Source of the DNA: Pelagibacteraceae bacterium AG-390-M19
Lineage (GTDB): Bacteria; Pseudomonadota; Alphaproteobacteria; Pelagibacterales; Pelagibacteraceae
DNA: 34,983 nucleotides
NCBI GenBank assembly: GCA_003279765.1
Contig: QCHC01000008.1
Coordinates: 1 to 34,983 of the forward strand
Direction: 5' to 3'
The position numbers and the translations under genes are program-made. Below are positions 17,916 to 26,534 of this stretch, piece by piece. How positions within the stretch are numbered: position 1 is the first letter of the stretch; every line of letters starts with the position of its first letter. Under the pieces are notes generated by a model. The model searched no databases. It was not told where the DNA came from and saw nothing but the letters and a program-made list of their open reading frames with translations.

Positions 17916-18613
17916 AAAATTTAATTATTGTTACTGGAGGGAATGGTAGGTTTGCACAAATTTTAAAAAAAAAAAATAAAATACTTAATCTCAAATTTTT
18001 ACCTAAAAATAAGTTGAATATTTTATCTACTAAATCAATTAAAAAATCCTTATTAAAATATAAACCAAAAATGATTTTGCATACAGCAGGCTTATCGAGA
18101 CCAATGATTGAGCATGAAAAAAATATTTCTAGAAGCATAGATTTGAATATTTTAGGTACAGCTAATCTTGTTAAGGTCTGCGCTAGCCTAGATATTAAAA
18201 TTATCTATTTTTCTACATGTTATGTATACGATGGAATTAGAGGTAATTTTAAAGAGACCGACCCTATTAAACCTATAAATAATTATGGTTTGTCTAAATT
18301 GGGTGGTGAATGTTCGGTGCAAATGTATAAAAATTCTTTAATTTTAAGAATACAAATGACTGAGAAACCTTTTCAGTATGAAAATGCTTATGGTAATTTA
18401 ATTTCTAATTTCATTTATCATGAAGATTTAGTCGAAATATTACCAAAAATTATTAATCAGTTTGGAATTATCAATATTGGAGGTAAAAAGCAATCTGTAT
18501 ACAGTTTTGCGAAAAAGCTAAAAAAAAAAGTAAAAAAAGTTAATATTGTTAAAAAAAGTAGTACGCCCTTGAATCAAACTATGAATTTAAAAAAATTAAA
18601 AAAATTAATCTAA
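17912..18613 (+). CDS. RmlD-like NAD(P)-dependent sugar reductase (short SDR)
   Basis: IIVTGGNGRFAQILK, KPKMILHTAGLSRPMIEHE, YFSTCYVYDG, YGLSKLGGE; ATGA overlap with rfbC; at 233 aa shorter than a typical RmlD. Confidence 0.75.
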   Translation: MKNLIIVTGGNGRFAQILKKKNKILNLKFLPKNKLNILSTKSIKKSLLKYKPKMILHTAGLSRPMIEHEKNISRSIDLNILGTANLVKVCASLDIKIIYFSTCYVYDGIRGNFKETDPIKPINNYGLSKLGGECSVQMYKNSLILRIQMTEKPFQYENAYGNLISNFIYHEDLVEILPKIINQFGIINIGGKKQSVYSFAKKLKKKVKKVNIVKKSSTPLNQTMNLKKLKKLI

Positions 18614-18615
18614 TA

Positions 18616-19500
18616 TTAATTAAAGTTTGTTAACTTTAAATAGATAGCAAATAACTTACATTTAGCTAGATTAAATAGAAATTTAAAATTCATTTCAGGA
18701 TCTTTTAAAAGTCCATCGTATTGATTAGTTATTAAATTACTATTCTTATCTATACCTGATTTTAGGTAATTCTTTTCAAAAAAATTTATAGTTATACCCC
18801 ATTTTTTTAAAAAAATTTTGTTTCCTTTGCTTCCTAGGTAAGTAAATAATGATTTATCTTTTTTTCGAGTTGTTATAGATCCAAAATGATATGCTAAACT
18901 TTTTCCAAGTCCTTTAAAGATTCTGACATCATTTTTCCATAATTTCATAGCAAAATCAGTATCATCGCCACCTGTGGGTGAGAATTCTTCACTCCAACCA
19001 TTTAATTTATTCCAAATATCCACATGGACCAATCCTGGACATTTAGTTGTTCCTTGAAAATTAAAAGTTTTAATATTCTCTAAATTTTGAATTAATTTAG
19101 ACTCATTAAAACTTTCAAATGTTTTACCAGCATCAAAATGAACTTGTCCAGCACCGACCATTGTACCTGATAAATAAAATTTATTATGATTAAGTGAATT
19201 GATCTCTTTTTCAAACTCAATATCCCAACCAGGACAATAGTAAAAGTCATCGTGAGAAATGAGAATATAATTTAATACTGCATTTTTAGATGCCATATTT
19301 AAGGCTTTTGGCATTCCAACATTCACTTTAGTGTGAGTGTATTCAATATTATTATCCTTAAGGTATTGCAAAGTACCATCTGAACCTTCATTGACGTGAA
19401 CAATAATTTGATGATTAAATTTTGAATTTTTTTTCAAACTATCAATACATATTTTTAAATAATTTAAGTTATTAAAAGTAGGAATCAAAATTGAAAACAT
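18616..19500 (-). CDS. Family 2 glycosyltransferase
   Basis: MFSILIPTFNNLNYLKICIDSLKKNS, HVNEGSDGTLQYL, ISHDDFYYCPGWD, SPTGGDDTDFAMKLW. Confidence 0.88.
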   Translation of the reverse strand: MFSILIPTFNNLNYLKICIDSLKKNSKFNHQIIVHVNEGSDGTLQYLKDNNIEYTHTKVNVGMPKALNMASKNAVLNYILISHDDFYYCPGWDIEFEKEINSLNHNKFYLSGTMVGAGQVHFDAGKTFESFNESKLIQNLENIKTFNFQGTTKCPGLVHVDIWNKLNGWSEEFSPTGGDDTDFAMKLWKNDVRIFKGLGKSLAYHFGSITTRKKDKSLFTYLGSKGNKIFLKKWGITINFFEKNYLKSGIDKNSNLITNQYDGLLKDPEMNFKFLFNLAKCKLFAIYLKLTNFN

Positions 19501-20384
19501 TATTTTTTTTTTACAATTTGTGTGATATATTCCTTAATGTCCATTTTTGCTTTATAGCCAAGTATTTTTTTTGCGTTATTGTTTATAATTGTTGAACCAA
19601 ATCTTTCTCCTGGTCTTGATGGAAGATATTTTATTTTTGTTTTAAACATTTTAGCAATTTCAATTATTGAATATGTATTTTGAGTGCCTAGCATATAATG
19701 ATTTTGAGCTCCCCTTCTCCATGCTAAATAGCATCCATTAACAATATCATCTATATGTGTAAAATCTCTTCTTTGTGTACCAGGCTTAACTATTGTTAAT
19801 GGTTTACCTTTTTTAAATTGCTGTTCAAAAATGCCAATAACAGCAGACATTGGAGAATTAATTATTTGTCCAGGTCCATAAACATTATAAAAATAAACGA
19901 ATTCATATCTAAGCCCAAACCATTTATTATAATTTTTTATTAATTCAATATTTTTTGATTTAGACCATGCATAAGGTGATAAATTCTCATCATTACCATT
20001 ATTTCCCAAATTGCTGGAAGTGGCGGAATAAATAAGTTTTATTTTATTATCTTTTGCAAATTCAATAACTTTTGATGAATGGTGAATATTATATTCAAAA
20101 CATCTCTTGTAATCTTTAAAACTTTGAAAAATTCTTGAAAATTCACCAAAATGAAAAATAACTTTTATTTTTTTTTTATAAATTTTTAATATTTTTTCAA
20201 TATTTTTATTATCACCTTTTATATATTTTACTTTATTGTTAGCTGTATGATTTTTAGTACTTCCAGTAAAATAATTATCAATACTAATAATTTTATAATT
20301 AATTTTTTTATTAATTAAATATTTAATTAAACATGATCCAATAAATCCAGCGCCACCCGTAACCACAATAATATTTTTTTTCAT
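19500..20384 (-). CDS. NAD-dependent epimerase/dehydratase (UDP-glucose 4-epimerase-like)
   Basis: VVTGGAGFIGSCLIKYL, FHFGEFSRI, SATSSNLGNNG, YAWSKSKN, NVYGPGQI, RRDFTHIDDIVNGC. Confidence 0.88.
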   Translation of the reverse strand: MKKNIIVVTGGAGFIGSCLIKYLINKKINYKIISIDNYFTGSTKNHTANNKVKYIKGDNKNIEKILKIYKKKIKVIFHFGEFSRIFQSFKDYKRCFEYNIHHSSKVIEFAKDNKIKLIYSATSSNLGNNGNDENLSPYAWSKSKNIELIKNYNKWFGLRYEFVYFYNVYGPGQIINSPMSAVIGIFEQQFKKGKPLTIVKPGTQRRDFTHIDDIVNGCYLAWRRGAQNHYMLGTQNTYSIIEIAKMFKTKIKYLPSRPGERFGSTIINNNAKKILGYKAKMDIKEYITQIVKKK

Positions 20385-20387
20385 AAA

Positions 20388-22493
20388 TTAAAGTTCCCAA
20401 AAGTATTTTTTATTCATATCAAGTGTTTTTGATAACATGTAGTCAGCTACAATGGTTGAATTGAATATCTTAAAATATTTTATTTTACCTTTTCTTGCTA
20501 TTTGTTTTCGTAATTTATCATCTCTTTTATATTTTAGTAATTTCTCGATTAAATCATTGATATTTTTATATGTTACTATTTCATTGTTATTGAAAAAATC
20601 TGAATAAAAAGTTTTTTCATCAATAAAAGTTAATAAACCATTACCCATAAGTTGAGCTATTCTATCGCTACTATAATATTTAACAGGTTTTCCTCTACTT
20701 AAATTTAAACCCATTTTTGATTTAGCAAGTTGTATTTTAAATTTGTCTGCCCATATTGGCTGCTTATTATTAATACCGTAAAAATCAAACTTAATTATAT
20801 TTTGGTTTAATAATAATTTCTCTAAAATTTTTTCTCTATTATCATATTTGTTTTTTTTTAGATTTCCTCGATGCACACCATGACTCATTGCAAAAAATAA
20901 ATCATTTTCACATTCATTTTTATAGTTTTCTAAATTTTCAAATGATGGATCTGCTGGATTTGGAATAAAAAAAGAATTTTTGTTTTTAAAAGGTAAAGAC
21001 TTTGGATCTGTAGTAATAAAATTAGCATCAATTAAATCAGAATTTTTTAAAAATCTATTTTTATTTTTAATATAATCAGGACCATCCTTTGATACTGGAT
21101 CAAGAAACCATTGACAAATTTTAATGTCATTATTTTTGTTTTTAATGTATTCAAATGTTGATGATTTTATATTGTCAGCATGTCCAGTTATTACCAAATC
21201 TGGGTTAAAATTATTGAATGAATTAATAATTTTTTTATTAAGTGTATTTACACCTTTTGGATCATTAAAACTTTTATAATTTGAAACTATATCTCTATCA
21301 CTAATATTTAAAACATTATGACCCAATCTAATTAGGCCATTGTTTAATCTTTTACCCGTATTGTAATGTAAACGACCATCAAATCTTTCATTAAAATTTG
21401 TAATATGTATTATTTTCAATGGTTTATTCTTTTTATTCAATAAATTTATTTTTTTATTAATTAAATTTAATCTTAATTTATCAATATTTTTTGAAGCATA
21501 ATTATTTGTTAAGTTAAAATTTTCATAAGTTTTTTTTTGAAGATATGAGCGAAGTTTTCTATCATTGATTAATAATTCAATTTTATTAAAGAGATCTTTT
21601 TCGTTTATTTGATCTAAAACTAAAGCATGATTTGTTGTTTCACTTAAACCTCCTGTATTAGATAGGATTAATGCACATCCTCTACTTGAAGCCTCAAGAC
21701 TCGATCTTCCAAATGGTTCATTCCATTTAGATGGAACAACAGCAATACTTATTTCTTTAAGTTTTTTTAAAATATAAGAATGATCTTTAAATCCCAAAAG
21801 TTCTAAATTTTTGTGATTAAAGTAAAATTTTTGTCGTGGCTCATCTCCAATAACAACAGCTTTCCAATCTTTGTATTTTTCTAAAATTTTTAAAACTGCC
21901 TTACCAAATATATCATATCCTTTTGATGAGTTTAATTTTCCAATAAAAGAAATAATATTTTTTTTTTTATTAAAATTTATTTTTGTTTTTGATGTCGATT
22001 GATGAATAACTTTAAGTTTATCTAAGTTTATATTTTCTGGTAAATCAATTAGATATCTTGATTTTGACCAATAACTATTAAAAACTATTTTATCAAGTAA
22101 TTCTATTAATTTTAGTCTTTCTTTAATTGTGCTTGATCCTTGCATTTGAATAGGATCGTTATGAAAATATAAAATTTTTTTACATTTTAATTTATTGTGC
22201 AAATAGTCGACATAATGAGGTCTGTTATGAATTTCCAATATGTCAATTTTTTTTTTTTTAATTTGATTAAAAAAACTTTTCAAATATTCATTACTTGTGC
22301 TTTGATAAAATTTTTTTTCAAATTTAATATTCCGGTAATAATTTAAGATATCTTTATGTTTTGTTGATCCAAAAATATTTATGTTATTTTTATACTTACT
22401 AAGTTTTGTTGTATCGTTAACAAACAAAGAAACAGCCCCAGCACTATTTTTTGTAAAATTTTCTTTGTAGGGTAATAAAATAGCAACGTTCAT
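20388..22493 (-). CDS. Two-domain glycosyltransferase: GT4-like N-terminal half, CgeB/GT1-like C-terminal half
   Basis: N-half SFIGKLNSSKGYDIFGKAV...VPSKWNEPFGRSSLEASSRGCALILSNTGGLSE; C-half KMGLNLSRGKPVKYYSSDRIAQLMGNGLLTFIDEKT...DDKLRKQIARKGKIKYFKIFN. Confidence 0.8.
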   Translation of the reverse strand: MNVAILLPYKENFTKNSAGAVSLFVNDTTKLSKYKNNINIFGSTKHKDILNYYRNIKFEKKFYQSTSNEYLKSFFNQIKKKKIDILEIHNRPHYVDYLHNKLKCKKILYFHNDPIQMQGSSTIKERLKLIELLDKIVFNSYWSKSRYLIDLPENINLDKLKVIHQSTSKTKINFNKKKNIISFIGKLNSSKGYDIFGKAVLKILEKYKDWKAVVIGDEPRQKFYFNHKNLELLGFKDHSYILKKLKEISIAVVPSKWNEPFGRSSLEASSRGCALILSNTGGLSETTNHALVLDQINEKDLFNKIELLINDRKLRSYLQKKTYENFNLTNNYASKNIDKLRLNLINKKINLLNKKNKPLKIIHITNFNERFDGRLHYNTGKRLNNGLIRLGHNVLNISDRDIVSNYKSFNDPKGVNTLNKKIINSFNNFNPDLVITGHADNIKSSTFEYIKNKNNDIKICQWFLDPVSKDGPDYIKNKNRFLKNSDLIDANFITTDPKSLPFKNKNSFFIPNPADPSFENLENYKNECENDLFFAMSHGVHRGNLKKNKYDNREKILEKLLLNQNIIKFDFYGINNKQPIWADKFKIQLAKSKMGLNLSRGKPVKYYSSDRIAQLMGNGLLTFIDEKTFYSDFFNNNEIVTYKNINDLIEKLLKYKRDDKLRKQIARKGKIKYFKIFNSTIVADYMLSKTLDMNKKYFWEL

Positions 22494-22763
22494 TTATATA
22501 AATTTGATTTTTTTTAAATACCTATTTTTAATTATTAATCTTATTTTTTTATTTTTTTTTAATTTATATTCATTTTTTATAGCACTAGATTTATTATCAT
22601 AACTTTTTTTATAAATTAATTTCCAACTCCTTCCTCTAGTGAATTTAGCCCCTTTTGAGGTATTATGATAATTTAATCTTTTCTTAAGATCATTAGTGTA
22701 ACCTACATAAGTGTAATAAGGTTTTTTATCTAAGTTTATTAAAATATAAACATAAAATTTCAT
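22494..22763 (-). CDS. GIY-YIG nuclease domain protein (UPF0213-like)
   Basis: FYVYILINLDKKPYYTYVGYTNDLKKRLNYHNTSKGAKFTRGRSWKLIYKKSYDNKSSAIKNEYKLKK. Confidence 0.88.
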   Translation of the reverse strand: MKFYVYILINLDKKPYYTYVGYTNDLKKRLNYHNTSKGAKFTRGRSWKLIYKKSYDNKSSAIKNEYKLKKNKKIRLIIKNRYLKKIKFI

Positions 22764-22766
22764 TTT

Positions 22767-22841
22767 TGGCGGTCCCTAGGGGAATCGAACCCCTCTTTCG
22801 AGGATGAAAACCACGTGTCCTAACCGATAGACGAAGGGACC
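22767..22841 (-). tRNA. tRNA-Glu(TTC), CCA encoded
   Basis: Minus strand GGTCCCTTCGTCTATCGGTTAGGACACGTGGTTTTCATCCTCGAAAGAGGGGTTCGATTCCCCTAGGGACCGCCA; full cloverleaf, anticodon TTC. Confidence 0.95.
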
Positions 22842-22882
22842 AAAGAGCTGTTTTTTATTGTAAAAAAGATGATTAATCAAGC

Positions 22883-23830
22883 TTATCGTATTAAATTTTG
22901 ATTTAATTTTACAACCTTTTTAAGGCCTGAGTGTTTGTGTGTCACTAAAGTTTCTGAAATAAATTTATCATCTTCAATTTTTATTCCAGAAACTAAATCA
23001 CCTGAAGTAATTCCAGTTGCACAAAATATGGAATCGCCTTTAATAATTTCATTTAAATCATATTTTTTTGTAAGATCGCTTATTCCCATTTCTTTAGCTC
23101 TTTGCTTATCCTTGTTAGTTTTAAATAAAAATCTTCCTTGAAAACCACAATTAAAAGCATCTAAAGCTGCTGCAGCCAACACTCCTTCAGGACCACCTCC
23201 TATTCCTAAAAAAATATCAACAGAATATTTTTCCTCTGTAACCAATAGTGCTCCAGATACATCACCATCAGATATGAATTTAATATTTACTTTTAAATCT
23301 CTTAATTCATTAATTATTTTATTATGCCTTGGTCTTTCCAAAATACATGCTGTTAAATTTTCTGGTTTTTTGTTTAAGTATTCGCTTAAATTAAAAATAT
23401 TTTTTTTAATTGAATAATCTAGATCAACAACATTTTTTTCTTCTACTTTTGTTGAGATTTTTTCCATGTAAGTTTCGGGAGCTTTAAATAGATTGTCTTT
23501 TTCTGCCACCGCTATTACTGATAAGGCGCCAGGAAGATTATTTGCAGCAAAATTAGTTCCTTCTAAAGGATCGACAGCTATATCAAGTTCAGGGCCATTA
23601 TTTGTGCCAAGTTTTTCTCCAATATATAACATTGGGGCATCATCTAATTCACCCTCACCTATAACTATTTCTCCTTTTATATTCATATTATTTAACTGAG
23701 ATCTCATGGAGTCTACAGCTGCTTTATCAGCTGCAATTTTATCTTTTTTGCCAACAAAATATGATGAAGCTATTGCTGCTCTTGAGGTTACATTAACAAA
23801 TTCATCTATAAATTTATTATCAATGGTCAT
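22883..23830 (-). CDS. glpX: Class II fructose-1,6-bisphosphatase
   Basis: AAIASSYFVGKKDKIAADKAAVDSMR, GEIVIGEGELDDAPMLYIGE, DIAVDPLEGTNFAA, FLGIGGGPEGVLAAAAL. Confidence 0.95.
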   Translation of the reverse strand: MTIDNKFIDEFVNVTSRAAIASSYFVGKKDKIAADKAAVDSMRSQLNNMNIKGEIVIGEGELDDAPMLYIGEKLGTNNGPELDIAVDPLEGTNFAANNLPGALSVIAVAEKDNLFKAPETYMEKISTKVEEKNVVDLDYSIKKNIFNLSEYLNKKPENLTACILERPRHNKIINELRDLKVNIKFISDGDVSGALLVTEEKYSVDIFLGIGGGPEGVLAAAALDAFNCGFQGRFLFKTNKDKQRAKEMGISDLTKKYDLNEIIKGDSIFCATGITSGDLVSGIKIEDDKFISETLVTHKHSGLKKVVKLNQNLIR

Positions 23831-24822
23831 TAAGCTTTTTTGTCAATTAACTCTTCATCTATAATTTTTGACTCAAACTCTCTTAAACGTTTGTATACAC
23901 TTGCAAGCTCAATTATAGTTGGCCAAGCTTTTAATATATATTGCATAGAACCCTCCACTCTACCAAAAGCTCTAATTATTTGTTGCATAACACCAAGTGT
24001 TACAGCACCTGCTACAATTGCAGGCGCTAAAAAAACATATGCCGATAAAACATTTGCCTGCAAGTATGCAATTCTACCAATATTGAAATACAAATATCTT
24101 ATATAACTTAAGAAATGAATATTTCTTACACCATCAAATAATTCTTCAATAGTTTTTGGTCGTATACTTCCATCATCTTCGGCTATGACAAGTATTTTTC
24201 TATAAGCTGCTTCTTTTTTTTGGAGATCATATTCAACACCCACTAACCTTAAGATTAATCCAAGTAAAATTAAAAATATCGTTCCACCGACTGACCAAAT
24301 TAAAGCACCAACAATTAATCCATAATCCCAATCACCAAAGAAAAATATTGGAATTCCAACACTTAAACCAAATAAAATTGGCATAAACTCAACAAGTATC
24401 ATTAAAGCTTCAATTAAACTTGTACCTAGAGACTCCATTATTCTTGAAAATTTAATAGTATCTTCTTGTACTCTTTGAGCTGCTCCTTCTATTTTTCGAG
24501 CTTTATCATAAACACTATGATACCATTCAACCATAGCAGTTCTCCATCTGAATAGGTAATGTGAAGTAAAAAAACTAACCACAACGGCAACACCAACATA
24601 CATTGCGGCTAGAATTATAAAAGATAATAAGCTGGACCAATATTCCTCAATAGTAATAGAGTTTGGAGCTCCTAATGCTTTTTGTATCATATCATAAAAT
24701 TGGCCAAACCATTCATTAATTTTTACATCAATTTTAACTTGAATCCATAAGGATGATAAAATTATAAATGATCCTAGCCATGACCATAAAAACCAATTTT
24801 TATCAGTGAAAAATCTAAACAT
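23830..24822 (-). CDS. SbmA/BacA-like transporter
   Basis: FFTDKNWFLWSWLGSFIILSSLWIQVKIDVKINEWFGQFYDMIQKAL ... FRWRTAMVEWYHSVYDKARKIEGAAQRVQEDTIKFSRIMES. Confidence 0.88.
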   Translation of the reverse strand: MFRFFTDKNWFLWSWLGSFIILSSLWIQVKIDVKINEWFGQFYDMIQKALGAPNSITIEEYWSSLLSFIILAAMYVGVAVVVSFFTSHYLFRWRTAMVEWYHSVYDKARKIEGAAQRVQEDTIKFSRIMESLGTSLIEALMILVEFMPILFGLSVGIPIFFFGDWDYGLIVGALIWSVGGTIFLILLGLILRLVGVEYDLQKKEAAYRKILVIAEDDGSIRPKTIEELFDGVRNIHFLSYIRYLYFNIGRIAYLQANVLSAYVFLAPAIVAGAVTLGVMQQIIRAFGRVEGSMQYILKAWPTIIELASVYKRLREFESKIIDEELIDKKA

Positions 24823-24825
24823 TAA

Positions 24826-25104
24826 TTATTTTAAAAAATTATCTGCGTATGATTTTTTAATAATTTTTCTTTTTTTGGGTTCTATAAGCTCATAATCAAT
24901 TTTTTTCTTTTTAGCATAATTTATAGCTAATTCTTTAGAAGAAAATTCTAACTTAATTTCATTTAAAGTATCAGATGAACTTTCCCATCCCATTAGAGGA
25001 TTTTTAGTTGGATCTTCAGTTTTGTATTCTAATATCCATTTATTCTTTGATAAACCAGACTGCATTGGATTTTTATTTGGTATGTATATTAATGCCTTCT
25101 TCAT
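24826..25104 (-). CDS. NDUFS4-like ETC complex I accessory subunit
   Basis: KALIYIPNKNPMQSGLSKNKWILEYKTEDPTKNPLMGWESSSDTLNEIKLEFSSKELAINYAKK. Confidence 0.85.
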   Translation of the reverse strand: MKKALIYIPNKNPMQSGLSKNKWILEYKTEDPTKNPLMGWESSSDTLNEIKLEFSSKELAINYAKKKKIDYELIEPKKRKIIKKSYADNFLK

Positions 25105-25107
25105 AAC

Positions 25108-25857
25108 TTATATAAATAAATGTTTATATTCTTTTATAAATTTTAAACGATCTCTCCTTCTAATACCAGCTAAATGAATAATTATTGGATCAAAATAAAA
25201 GTTTGAGACTTCGTCTTTATCTGGATTTTTAAAATTTTTTTTTGGCATACTGTTCCAGGTACCAGGAAGGAAAAAAGTTTTTTTTAGTGTATCTTTGCTG
25301 ATACTATTTTTAGAAATCTTAGATATTTCTGCTTTAAGGCCTAATTCATCCATAAATGCAGCATTATCTGGCCAAAAATGATCTAAATATTTTTTTTTAT
25401 TCCAGACATTTTTGAAGAAATTTAATGACCAATTTGTATTACGTACTAATAAAACCCCGACATTGGGAGCCCAAGTCAAATAATTTACGAATTTATATTT
25501 TGTTTTGTGTACTGATTTAAAAAAATTATTATGTACAAATAAATGTTTGGAAATATCTACGTGATCTAAAATGTTTTCAAACCTACAAAAAAAAGTGTCA
25601 GCGTCTAACCATAAATAGAAATCATGAGTACCTTTTTCAAGGTTTTCGATTATCATTTTAATTTTTAACCAATAAAAATGTCGTTCAAATTTATTTGATT
25701 TATCAATTTCATAATCAAAATTGAAATAATTTGCATATTTAATTATACTTTCCTCAGATTTTTTACCTATGTTTCTATATCTAAAGTTATAACCCGAAAG
25801 TATTTTGAGTTTTTTGTTTTTTTGTTTTGAAATTTTATTTTTGAACGAAAAAAACAT
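25108..25857 (-). CDS. GMA12/MNN10 (GT34)-like glycosyltransferase
   Basis: FYLWLDADTFFCRFE (DxD) and WAPNVGVLLVRNTNWSLNFFKNVW. Start set to MFFSFKNK at 25857; the upstream MGPEGRRFESCHSD is read-through of tRNA-Pro. Confidence 0.7.
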   Translation of the reverse strand: MFFSFKNKISKQKNKKLKILSGYNFRYRNIGKKSEESIIKYANYFNFDYEIDKSNKFERHFYWLKIKMIIENLEKGTHDFYLWLDADTFFCRFENILDHVDISKHLFVHNNFFKSVHKTKYKFVNYLTWAPNVGVLLVRNTNWSLNFFKNVWNKKKYLDHFWPDNAAFMDELGLKAEISKISKNSISKDTLKKTFFLPGTWNSMPKKNFKNPDKDEVSNFYFDPIIIHLAGIRRRDRLKFIKEYKHLFI

Positions 25858-25864
25858 AATTATA

Positions 25865-25941
<77 letters not shown>

Positions 25942-26035
25942 AACGAAGTACTAATACAGTAGTTATTGATAATTTCAATGTATAAAGAAGGCTAAATTAA
26001 AAGAAATTTGAATAAAATCTGGTATATATCAAAGC

Positions 26036-26530
26036 ATGATAATTACTTGTCCAAATTGTAATAAGCAATTCAAAATTGATAATTCTTTAATACCTAATGA
26101 AGGTAGAGATTTACAGTGTGGCTCATGCAATCATGTTTGGTTTTATAAAATAGATAATGAAAATGATAAAATTTTAAAGTTGAATGATGAAATCTCAAGC
26201 AAAGGAATTGAAGCCAAAGTTGAACAGAAAGAGGAAAAAATAGAGGAAAAAAAACAAGAATTTGAAAGAATTAATACTAAGATAAATAATGAAAAAGAAA
26301 ATATTGTAGAAAATCAAAAAAATAATAGTGTTTCTGAAAATACAGCTAATAATGGAATTAAGTTTTTTTCTTATTTAATTGTATTTATTATATCTTTTGT
26401 AGCTTTAATTATCTTTCTTGATACTCTTAAAACTCCAATAATTAATGTGTTTCCTGGACTTGAAATTATATTATTCAACCTATTTGAAACATTGCAAGAT
26501 ATAAAACTATTTATTATAGACCTAATTTAA
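26036..26530 (+). CDS. MJ0042-type zinc-ribbon protein with one C-terminal TM helix
   Basis: MIITCPNCNKQFKIDNSLIPNEGRDLQCGSCNHVWFYK; TM KFFSYLIVFIISFVALIIFLD. Confidence 0.85.
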   Translation: MIITCPNCNKQFKIDNSLIPNEGRDLQCGSCNHVWFYKIDNENDKILKLNDEISSKGIEAKVEQKEEKIEEKKQEFERINTKINNEKENIVENQKNNSVSENTANNGIKFFSYLIVFIISFVALIIFLDTLKTPIINVFPGLEIILFNLFETLQDIKLFIIDLI

Positions 26531-26534
26531 TTTT

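Noticed and set aside
25964-25972. TATTGATAA near tRNA-Pro, shared with one arm of the integrase inverted repeat
   Set aside because: Only 9 AT-rich bases; expected by chance at this composition.
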